A stretch of DNA of 64,000 nucleotides from Aegilops tauschii subsp. strangulata (taxonomy: Eukaryota; Streptophyta; Magnoliopsida; Poales; Poaceae), in assembly GCF_002575655.3 (NCBI RefSeq), contig NC_053037.3, forward strand, positions 570,626,880 through 570,690,879, given 5' to 3'. The translations under genes and the position numbers were made by a program. The notes beneath the pieces are model-generated. The model was not told the origin of the DNA. It saw only the letters and a list, made by a program, of their open reading frames with translations, and made no database searches. Numbering within the stretch: position 1 is the stretch's first letter; each line of letters opens with the position of its first letter. Positions 23,481 to 33,261 of the stretch are shown here, piece by piece.

Positions 23481-25178
23481 GGGCTGGTTCTTTTGCAACT
23501 TATATTAGCTTAACTGCCAATTAAGCCAAAAGTTCAAAAGAACTCGTTTTGGGGTGTTGGGCTTAACTTATTTTCAGGTGCACCTTCAAAATGGAAATAA
23601 GATCGGGGTTGGGTGGCTTCCGACAATAACTCACTTAAAATGGAAAGGTATATTCAACTGCCACTGTTATTTGCACATTTTACAACCAAAATGCCACAAC
23701 ACCCACCTCCCATTATTCTCTCGAGCAGCCGAAAGAAAACCGACTGGACCCGTTCGCCCCCAAGCATGAGAAAACAAATAGGAGCTTGTCTCGTGTCGCT
23801 AGGGTTCCTACTAGCCATCGACACTCGAAGCGCCATTGCATATCAGCCCAGTCCTCCAGACCTGTCATCCCTCCCGTTCCCCTTGCGACCGCCACCAAGG
23901 ACGGGGGTAGCTGTTCTAGCTCCTATCGTCCCCCTTCGATCCCCCGACGCTTGGACATCAATAAGCTTTGATGAGCTTTGAGGCGGCGCGTAGTTGGCCT
24001 TAGCCCGACAGGAGCAGCAACTCGTCTTGCTGCCCTCGCCCAAGATGCTGGTCGTGAGCCCGAGCATGTGCTCATCGTAGGAAGGTGAAGCTCACCTTTG
24101 TTCCTTCAGACGCGTTGATCTCTGTGGGGCAACTGCGGTTCTTCTATTACCAGGCGCTGGAGACGATGAAGGGCATGTCGACAGCCTTCTACTTCTAGTC
24201 CATCTTGATTACTACTTTCTGCTCGTTGTCACCATCACTTTGCTGAACTTTGTCATCTTTGTTGCCCTTGCCAAAAACTACACGCCCAAGAGGGCTAGAT
24301 AGTTGGATTCCTCTTCTTCGTGTGAATTGCACATATGGTAGGACACCCTTTAAGAAAAAAAGAGTGAACACCCTTTAAGAAAAGAAATCCTTCTTGTATT
24401 CTGCTGCTTTTTTTATTCCCTGGAATGGGTGTTTAAGCACGTGCGTGCGAGATGTGTCGGGAAATGCATGCTAGGACGGTCTCTCGGAGTGCATGCCATA
24501 GAACGGTTCGAATTTAAATCTCGTGATCATGGTGCGTGTCTCCGTCTTATTCGGCAAATTATGGTTGTAGCGAAGGTTACTTTTGGTAGATGGTGCTCTT
24601 CCAGTATCGAGTCTCGAAAATTTTATGTTTAACCTTCGATAGTTGCTTTTTGACACGGTTGAGAATGGATCTTATGTTCACAAGGAGAGCACCTCTCATA
24701 ACTTTGCACCCATCAATTAAGGTAATATAGGTACCATGATACGTGCTATTGTTGTGTTTGTCTTTCCTTGATGGTTAGCTTTACGGCGTAAGCTTTTGTT
24801 GAGAGAACTTTGAAGATCTTATTCATGTCATATTCTCAAGGACTCGTATGCGAGACAATGATGTTTGCATGATATTCGTATGTGTGACAATGATCTTCCA
24901 TTCGTTTGACTACAACATTTCATGATGTTTGAAAATTGATTTTATGTTCACATGGGCCGCAAAACGCTAACAAATAACTCAACACCGTTTAATTAGAATG
25001 GGATTACAGTCTAGGGGCATTATAGACTTCTCATCAGGTATTCACAATTTAAGCTGAAGAGACATGCCATGAAAAGAACGGTTTGGCTTATTCTCAGGCC
25101 CTGTTTCACAATGGCTTATTTGGGCTTGTTTCCAGAGCAGTTATACATACATAAGCCACAACTCAAAAGAACTAGCCC
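23481..25178. mobile_element. Harbinger-type non-autonomous element carrying a captured gene piece
   Basis: The left end GGGCTGGTTCTTTTG and the inverted right end GGGCTAGTTCTTTTG form a 15-bp terminal repeat with one mismatch. TAA flanks both sides (23478-23480, 25179-25181), as expected for PIF/Harbinger. The element lies inside the LINE endonuclease. It has no transposase. Its middle carries a fragment of an NPF/PTR transporter gene (24085-24300), and the preceding 23740-23980 is unusually GC-rich, possibly also captured. Confidence 0.75.
24085..24300 (+). pseudogene. Captured fragment of an NRT1/PTR (NPF) family transporter gene
   Basis: Two pieces in different frames match the C-terminal end of NPF peptide/nitrate transporters. 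DALISVGQLRFFYYQALE followed by TMKGMSTAFYF (to about 24196) corresponds to the segment before the last transmembrane helices. HLDYYFLLVVTITLLNFVIF followed by VALAKNYTPKRAR (about 24197-24299) corresponds to the final helix and tail. The loop normally between them is missing and the joint is out of frame. No transporter could be made. Intact family members have about 550-600 residues and 12 helices, so only a small piece is present. The match is to known family patterns, not a database search. Confidence 0.75.
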
Positions 25179-25749
25179 TAAGGGGGTGCCTGAGACAAAT
25201 GCAGAGCGCGAAAGTGTGGAGGCTTCCCCAGAAACTTCCTAGGAGTCAGATCTCTAAGCAACCAAGATGTCTTCAGGGGTTCCAGCTACCGGCAAGAGAA
25301 GATACTCGAAACCAGGGCCAAGAAGCCTAAGGATGAATCGTTAATTATAACCAGGTTGGCCTTCTCAACACAGAGAAGGGAGATTTGTTCGTCTCGAACA
25401 ACATGGAGGATATTTCATGCGCTGGCGCATTAAGGCCTTGCACATTCCACATGAGAATGTTCTCGTTGCATCGTTATGTCGTAGAAGCCTGACCTAGAGG
25501 GCTAGCACCCCCCCCCTAATCAACGCGCCGTGAGCTTCCTGGGAGGCAACCACCGACATGTTGCAAATGAAAAGCTTCCTAATGGCCATGATGTCATCGC
25601 TAGACATGCCGCACATGAAGGAGTCTGGGTAAGGCAGGAGGTCATCGGCGAAAACGATCACTTCTGTAGCCCAAAAAATTATCCTAAGCATGCCATCGGC
25701 ATTGGCCGCGAACATGGCGATGTAGCTGCTACGACATGACGTGGCTCGA

Positions 25750-26990
25750 AATCAAGCATTAGGAGGGAAGCATGCATGCCTTGATAAAGCAAGATGCGCC
25801 CTTGAAAGGCTTGTCACCGGGGAGCAGTGAACGAGAATCACGTCCATGAGCGATAACTTGGTGGTCTAGATGTGTGGCCGGGGCTTTGGGAGGATCCCAC
25901 GCCTAGGTGGGCTAGAGGGTGCAATCAATCTCAGATGCGAGGCTGCGTCGGATGGCTGGCGCACGTGAGACAAGACATCAACCCACCTTTTAACTCGTGC
26001 GGAGGATGCATGACTTCCACAAGCGCGTAGGCTGCATGGGGAGCGACACGACTAACGCTAGGCTTGGTAGCATCATCCTCGAAAGAAGGGACATGGGGAG
26101 GAGCCATATGTGGAGTACCATGGCTGGGTCTGGTAGAATCAGCTGCGTGCTGGGGCAATCACATCAATGAGGCCGGCCGTACGGGAGGGATCTTCCTAGG
26201 GATCCACAGAAGCGGGCAATATGCCGCCACTTTTAGAAGGCAGGGTACCAACAGGTGACTCACATCGCTCCAAAGATGGGTCGAAACAAGGCGACACAAC
26301 AACTCCAATGTGAGGTGGCAGATCTATCATCGTTTTGTCCGAGACATGGAGCCCACTTGATCAGGTGAGTGAACGGCGGTGGGCCCGCAGAGTGGTTTGA
26401 ACGCCAACCGTGAGTCGTAGCACAATGAAGTGCATCGGTCGTTCTTTGATGGGACTAGGAAGTAGTCAAAGGACAACTTCCGATGTCGATGGCACAGGCT
26501 GCCTGGACATATGAAGGCGGGGAGGTCATCACTGGCTAAAGTAGGACGCAACTCCACAGAATGAAGCAGGCCGGGAGCCCTCCTCTTGACAGCATCAATG
26601 GGAGATGGTGCATTAGCTGCGACATCAGTTGTGGCTAGTAGCTTGTCCTTCATAGTGCCAATCTGCCGCTGGGCACAACTATAGCGGCGGCGACTGTGTC
26701 GACGTAAGCCATGAAGGCAGCTGTTGAAATGTGGTGGGTCTCTCATATGTCGACTTGTTGCCAACCGCCATTGTCTGGCCTCGAGCAAGGCAAAGTGGAG
26801 GTGTGACAATAGCTGACCGCAAGACAGCACGAGGCACAGCAGCGGTGTTCGGAGGAGGGGGCGCTGCCACGATAGGGGAGGCAGCGATCTCTACGTACTT
26901 GCGCCTGTGGAGGGGCCCTATTTGGTAGAACATGGGGCTAGGAAGGGGTTGCCAGTACAACCTACCGATGAAGCTCTGAGGAGGTGGCGC
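25750..26990 (-). pseudogene. LINE ORF1-like region, decayed
   Basis: Minus-strand frames contain DYFLVPSKNDRCTSLCYDSR, RLAFKPLCGPTAVHSPDQVG and Pro/His-rich stretches. These resemble the linker between the zinc knuckle and endonuclease in wheat LINE proteins. The zinc knuckle itself is not visible. Stops and frame changes are frequent. Confidence 0.45.
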
Positions 26991-28775
26991 ACGACGGCTA
27001 GGAGTTCTAAACAGTTTCTCTTGCAGTCACAGAACTCAGGCTAGGACTTTTTATTGTGTGAATGTGGTTGCGCTAGAGGTCTACCATCTCTTGCAACGCT
27101 CCTTCGAAGACTAAGGAGCCAAGGAGTTGATTGTGCTGAAATTGGTCTTCGGGCTTCGTACTCGGTACAGTTGGCTGAAGATTGCCTGCCAGGAGTGCCA
27201 ATAGCTCTCATTCTAGAAGAAAAATTCATCTCACCGCGCGGTAGAAATTTCCAATTCACATGGGCTTCTTCAACGCACCTTAGCATTCGGTCTCCCTAAA
27301 TTTGTGGTATCCTTTAATCCTGTTCCTCCCGGGCTTGCAATTCCGTACCCTTCTGTTCTGATATGAGAATTGAATTTGTATGCTCGATTTTATTGTGTTA
27401 TGCAGGATGCTTCTATCGAGTTAAATGGATGCACTGTGATATGTTTGTGCTTCCATGATGTAGATTTATACAATGTAAGAGTTATTCACATGTTCTTTCC
27501 AGCTGTATCTGCATAGGGTAACCATCTTGTAGTATGCATTCCACTTTCGTTGTTTTCCAAACATAATTTATATGTAAATAACCAATATTGTACCCTAAGT
27601 GCCCTGAATATTCCACTCTGCTCTTAAAATCATTTCTTATCTTTATGATTTATTAGGTAACACTGACACAATCCTAGGGCATATGATTGTTATTGAACCT
27701 TAGGTCAATTAAGTTTCTGGCCGCAACCTTTCGTTTCCTCCATTTGATGCCTGAAAGCAGATGGGCCATTAATTTTCATTTTCTGAATCTAAACTTTAAG
27801 AAACGAACTGGTGTAAGGGACAAGGAACAGAAACTTGATGTGCCTGCTGGGAAGGCAATTACAAAGAAATTGGTGGTCTGCTGTCGTCCTTAGTCCTTTG
27901 AATGATTCATTTTCTTTTGGCATGCAATGACATGACTAATGCCGACACATCTCCACTGTGGGTTTTATGTTTTCACTAATCATGTCAAGTTTCCCCTTCA
28001 TTGGAGTAACTACTTAAGGAATCTGTTAACCGGTTCATGGTTCCTGTAGCAAGAAGACAAATCTCAATTTCTTTATGAAGGGGGAAATGTATATTGCCGT
28101 ATTTAAGATTTTACTTATTGATATAGTTTATCAATAGGATCTATTGACAGTCTCTTATTCATGCCTTTCTGTCATAACAATATATATAGGTAATGAACTA
28201 TAACTTGTGATGCAAGTACCATAAATTATTCCCATCATTTGATACTTAAACTTCTTGAGCGAATACTCCATACATGTTGAAGCTTTTAAGCCTCTTGCAT
28301 GCCATGTTGTTGTTTAGGTATCAAGAGCCTTTTCTTTTGAAGGTATTGGCTTATCTTTTTGCATGAGTAGTTATGTGCATAATGAACCATCACTGTCTTG
28401 ACCTTCAGCATTGTTTGTATCATTAGTAGCTGCCCACGAATCTACTATGAAGGTGCTGAATGTCAACTGGTAGGAGCATACATCACCTATCAGTTTACAT
28501 GAGGGGACCAAAATTTCCAAACTACTGTGATTCTATGTTCAAAAAATGCTTTGTCACAACTTCACATTCTTCAGCATGAGCCCAACATTTCTTTCGAAGT
28601 TCGAACCGCCTTGGAAGTTCTCACAAAATCAATGCTCGTGGAAGAACTCTGAATTTCTTGGTAGCTGATGGTGGTTGATCTCACTCTTGACTGTCAATGT
28701 CTATCCATCACAAGTTTTCTGATTGCAATCGTTGCACTGTACCATTTACACCAGATTCTCAGAATGCAGTCTAAA
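26991..28775 (+). other. Exon-like fragments of an unidentified host gene
   Basis: An open stretch at 27077-27240, after a GCGCTAG acceptor, encodes LPSLATLLRRLRSQGVDC and CLPGVPIALILEE. A second, clean 69-bp exon at 27406-27474 (TTATGCAG|GATG ... CAAT|GTAAGA) encodes DASIELNGCTVICLCFHDVD and LYN. A third possible coding piece reads LQHEPNISFEVRTALEV near 28568-28625. Intervening DNA is T-rich and intron-like. Phases of the first two pieces do not obviously agree, and stops follow the third. I do not recognise the protein. This may be a real gene truncated by the LINE on the left and the palindrome on the right, or a gene fragment. Confidence 0.4.
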
Positions 28776-31003
28776 CGAGAATGTTGGGCAGGACCATGGT
28801 CCACCCGAACCCACGCTCGGAGACGTTGATCCCTGGACACTGTTTCTATGGATTTGTGCATGGTTGAGTAAACAATGCATGGCGGGAAGAGTTTGGGTGC
28901 TAAACAATGCATGGCGGGAACAGTTGGAGGAAGCTGGCGGGAGTGGTCATGCATGGCGCGAGTTGTTTAGTCTAGGTCATGAGCTATGAATTGCTAAGCA
29001 AGCCTACTCAATTGTTTATACACTAGGCAATACAATAGTCAGGCTGCATCGGGCATGGCAATGGCTTCTTCATGCATGACCAACTGTTCACTACTTGTTT
29101 ATTTGCTTGATATGCGTGACAACTCTGCCCCCAAGAGCAGCATTGATTAGGCTAAGGTATCCGATGCAATCATCTTCCTCACCCCAGACCTCCTCCTCCT
29201 TTCATTTATCCACTATAAGGCTCACAAGGTCTCAAACATAGTTCTTCTCCAGAAAGCAGTGCAAGGCATGCCGTCGCGGTAGCCGTCTGGACGCGGTAGC
29301 AAGGCATGCCAGACCACCCCTGGCCCGGCCAGGTTCGAAACGGGCCCGGTTAGCCCCACCGCCACGCTGCAGCAAGCCGGCGATGTCGCCGCCAGCACCC
29401 TGCCGCTCATCGCCTCTCCCCCGCCTACGGGAAGCCACGAAGCAAACACACCCCGCCGCCGGCCCGCCCAGGCCTAGATGGGCCCCGAAGGGCCAAGATC
29501 TGGGCCGAGCGGGAGCCGCCAGATCGCGCCGCCGTGTCGCCCCGCCGCCAGCGACGATGCCGCCGATCGTAAGCCCGCCCCCGCTCGCGCTAGGGACCCT
29601 CGCCGCCGCCTAGAGATACCCGAGAGGGGAAAGGGGAGGGGGCGCCGCCACCAGCACCGCCCGGGCTAGGCCCGTAGCGGGCGCCGGCGCCGGCGGCAGG
29701 GAGGAAGAGGGAGGGGCGCACGGGGGAGGAGGATGGGCGCAGCCGGCCGCCCGCGGGGGCGGCGGGAAAGAGGGAGGGGCGGTTCCCCGAACCAGTCCTT
29801 TTTTTCAAGTTTCCAAAGTCTTCTTCTAAAATGGTATGCAGAAAAAAAATCCCGTGTCATTCGAATATAATTAAACATAAAAACACCCGATGTGTTACCT
29901 TGTTTGAATAACACTCATTAATGCTTACGTTTTATAAGAAAAAAAATCAACCGTAGCAACTTCTTTTATGTCCGATAACTTTTTCATCCACTGTGCTATC
30001 TAAATCCTTGAATTATGGTCAATATAGACGCGCTACTTGTCATAATTGACATCTTTCTTATAATTTTGTGTAAGTATTTTCTTTGTCACAATGGCACATT
30101 TTTTTCATCAAAGGGCGCGAAAAGAGCCAAGATGATATCTATACCAACATTCTGACCTTGGGTAAGTATTTCATATGCCACAGTAGCACTTTTTTCTTTA
30201 CATCGTGAAGACAAAAGTCAAACTAGTATTTTACAAAACATTTTTTAACCTTTTGGACAAGTTTTTCACTGCCTCGGTAAATGACATTTTATGTTGGTTA
30301 AGTTTTTCCCAGCAACAGAACCGACCATTTTACATCATGGTGAAAGGAGGTAAGATAGTGACTACATACCAATTTTAACCTTGGTTAACTATTTTTCACT
30401 GTCACAGTAACCCATTTTTTTACATCATGGTCAAAAGAACGAAGATAGGTACTCAATGTGCTATCCGTATCTAGCGGTCTACGATTGGAGGTACCTGCTC
30501 AAGACGACTGACGCAACGCTTCATCCAGTGCAACTAGCACAGTAACCCATTGTTTTACATCATGGTAAAAAATACGAATCTAGGTACTCAATGCGCTACT
30601 CGTACCTAGCGGACAAGGCTTTGGCAGTACCTGCTCAAGAAGCCTCACGCAGTGCTCCATCCAGTGCAGCTACTATTTTACTCTATCGGCTCTATCGGCC
30701 AGCGTTGGTTGCAAGCACAGTTAGTCAACATGCAGCACTACATCCCGTGCGGCTCATATACTACCGATTGGTCACCGTGGGTTTGCAAGGTCAGGTCATG
30801 ATGAGTCAACATGCAGCACTACACATCCTGTGCGGCTCATATACTACCGATTGGTCACCGTGGTTTTGCAAGGTCAGGTCATGATGATAGTACGTGCCCG
30901 ATGCCCGTGTGCTGCACTATGGCTCCCGTTAGCTTTGGAAACGAAAACTACGCATTTAATGCGTTCGGCACAGTAGGTGACATCACAATCCATCGTCTTG
31001 TCA
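28776..31003 (+). repeat. Left arm of a 4.5-kb palindrome
   Basis: The arm starts CGAGAATGTTGGGCAGGACC. In order it holds: a region with TAAACAATGCATGGCGGGAA repeated at 28869 and 28901, a GC-rich block (about 29370-29790), an AT-rich block with diverged ~110-bp units built around CACAGTAACCCATTTTTTTA (about 29800-30580), and an ~82-bp tandem duplication (about 30722-30885). The arm ends near ATCCATCGTCTTGTCA. All of this is repeated in inverse order in the right arm. Open frames here are mirrored in both arms and show no recognisable domain. Confidence 0.95.
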
Positions 31004-31031
31004 TCCATAGGCTCCGTTTCCAAGCAACGTT
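31004..31031. other. 28-bp spacer at the palindrome centre
   Basis: Non-palindromic DNA between the arms (starts TCCATAGGCTCC, ends CAAGCAACGTT). An RNA read through this site could fold into a hairpin with a 28-nt loop and a stem of about 2.2 kb. Confidence 0.9.
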
Positions 31032-33261
31032 TGACAAGACGATGGATTGTGATGTCACCTACTGTGCCAAACGCATTAAATGCGTAGTTTTCGTTTCCAA
31101 AGCTAACGGGAGCCACAGTGCAGCACGCGGGCATCGGGCACGTACTATCATCATGACCTGACCTTGCAAAACCACGGTGACCAATCGGTAGTATATGAGC
31201 CGCACAGGATGTGTAGTGCTGCATGTTGACTCATCATGACCTGACCTTGCAAACCCACGGTGACCAATCGGTAGTATATGAGCCGCACGGGATGTAGTGC
31301 TGCATGTTGACTAACTGTGCTTGCAACCAACGCTAGCCGATAGAGCCGATAGAGTAAAATAGTAGCTGCACTGGATGGAGCACTGCGTGAGGCTTCTTGA
31401 GCAGGTACTGCCAAAGCCTTGTCCGCTAGGTACGAGTAGTGCATTGAGTACCTAGATTCGTATTTTTTACCATGATGTAGAACAATGGGTTACTGTTCTA
31501 GCTGCACTGGATGAAGCGTTGCGTCAGTCGTCTTGAGCAGGTACGTCCAATCGTAGACCGCTAGATACGGATAGCACATTGAGTATCTATCTTCGTTCTT
31601 TTGACCATGATATAAAAAAATGGGTTACTGTGGCAGTGAAAAATAGTTAACCAAGGTTAAAATTGGTATGTAGTCACTATCTTACCTCCTTTCACCATGA
31701 TGTAAAATGGTCGGTTCTGTTGCTGGGAAAAACTTAACCAACATAAAATGTCATTTACTGAGGCAGTGAAAAACTTGTCCAAAAGGTTAAAAAATGTTTT
31801 GTAAAATACTAGTTTTACTTTTGTCTTCACGATGTAAAGAAAAAAGTGCTACCGTGGCAGATGAAATACTTACCCAAGGTCAGAATGTTGGTATAGATAT
31901 CATCTTGGCTCTTTTCGCGCCCTTTGATGAAAAAAATGTGCCATTGTGGCAAAGAAAATACTTACACAAAATTATAAGAAAGATGTCAATTATGACAAGT
32001 AGCGCATCTATATTGACCATAATTCAAGGATTTAGATAGCACAGTGGATGAAAAAGTTATCGGACATAAAAGAAGTTGCTACGGTTGATTTTTTTTCTTA
32101 TAAAACGTAAGCATTAATGAGTGTTATTCAAACAAGGTAACACATCGGGTGTTTTTATGTTTAATTATATTCGAATGACACGGGATTTTTTTTTCTGCAT
32201 ACCATTTTAGAAGAAGACTCTGGAAACTTGAAAAAAAGGACTGGTTCGGGGAACCGCCCCTCCCTCTTTCCCGCCGCCCCCGCGGGCGGCCGGCTGCGCC
32301 CATCCTCCTCCCCTGTGCGCCCCCCTCCCTCTTCCTCCCTGCCGCCGGCGCCGGCGCCCGCTACGGGCCTGGCCCGGGCGGTGCTGGTGGCGGCGCCCCT
32401 CCCCTTTCCCCTCTCGGGTGTCTCTAGGCGGCGGCGAGGGTCCCTGGCGCGAGCGGGGGCGGGCTTACGATCGGCGGCATCGTCGCTGGCGGCGGGGCGA
32501 CACGGCGGCGCGATCTGGCGGCACCCGCTCGGCCCAGATCTTGGCCCTTCGGGGCCCATCTAGGCCTGGGCGGGCTGGCGGCGGGGTGTGTCTGCTTCGT
32601 GGCTTCCTGTAGGCGGGGGAGAGGCGATGAGCGGCAGGGTGCTGGCGGCGACATCGCCGGCTTGCTGCAGCGTGGCGGCGGGGCTAACCGGGCCCGTTTC
32701 GAACCTAGCCGGGCCAGGGGTGGTCTGGCATGCCTTGCTACCGCGTCCAGATGGCTACCGCGACGGCATGCCTTGCACTCCTTTCTGTAGAAGAACTATG
32801 TTTGAGACCTTGTGAGCCTTATAGTGGATAAATGAAAGGAGGAGGAGGCCTGGGGTGAGGAAGATGATTGCATCGGATACCTTAGCCTAATCAATGCTGC
32901 TCTTGGGGGCAGAGTTGTCACGCATATCAAGCAAATAAACAAGTAGTGAACAGTTGGTCATGCATGAAGAAGCCATTGCCATGCCCGATGCAGCCTGACT
33001 ATTGTATTGCCTAGTGTATAAACAATTGAGTAGGCTTGCTTAGCAATTCATAGCTCATGACCTAGACTAAACAACTCGCGCCATGCATGACCACTCCCGC
33101 CAGCTTCCTCCAACTGTTCCCGCCATGCATTGTTTAGCACCCAAACTCTTCCCGCCATGCATTGTTTACTCAACCATGCACAAATCCATAGAAACAGTGT
33201 CCAGGGATCAACGTCTCCGAGCGTGGGTTCGGGTGGACCATGGTCCTGCCCAACATTCTCG
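31032..33261 (-). repeat. Right arm of the 4.5-kb palindrome
   Basis: This is the inverted copy of 28776-31003, 2230 versus 2228 bp. It is aligned end to end with scattered substitutions and 1-bp indels; I estimate 98-99% identity from spot comparisons. It ends CCTGCCCAACATTCTCG. The flanks beyond both arms are unrelated, and I find no direct duplication of 3 to 10 bp across the two outer ends. Confidence 0.95.

Larger units (their letters stand above)
22500..25480 (-). pseudogene. LINE ORF2 endonuclease and RT linker, broken
   Basis: The endonuclease begins with NILMWNVQGLNAPAHE (near 25470-25420). Beyond the Harbinger-type insertion it continues with WAVTGDFNLIYQAGYRDN and RRYTWSNE (23430-23250), both hallmark segments of plant LINE endonucleases. 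The linker follows: QESRQFSLKEFG, LKLIGLASLKRTIACQRS and a TRYFHIHVC segment (22870-22680). Several stops and frame changes are present and no reverse transcriptase core follows. The gene is dead. Confidence 0.75.
22360..26990 (-). mobile_element. Decayed LINE (non-LTR retrotransposon), interrupted
   Basis: On the minus strand the order is ORF1-like sequence (about 26990-25750), AP endonuclease (about 25480-23104, split by the element at 23481-25178) and the linker that precedes reverse transcriptase (about 23100-22500). A 37-bp direct repeat (22366-22402 and 22480-22516) lies at the truncated left end. The RT domain itself is missing, which could be a deletion or displacement. No poly-A tail or target duplication can be assigned. 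Confidence 0.75.

Noticed and set aside
29390..29810. GC-rich frames in the palindrome arms as genes
   Set aside because: Frames occur on both strands of both arms and have only compositional bias (Arg, Pro, Ala).
30811..31224. Two mirrored 116-codon frames at the palindrome centre
   Set aside because: They are the same sequence seen in both arms, with no recognisable domain, and would run across the centre. Open by chance.
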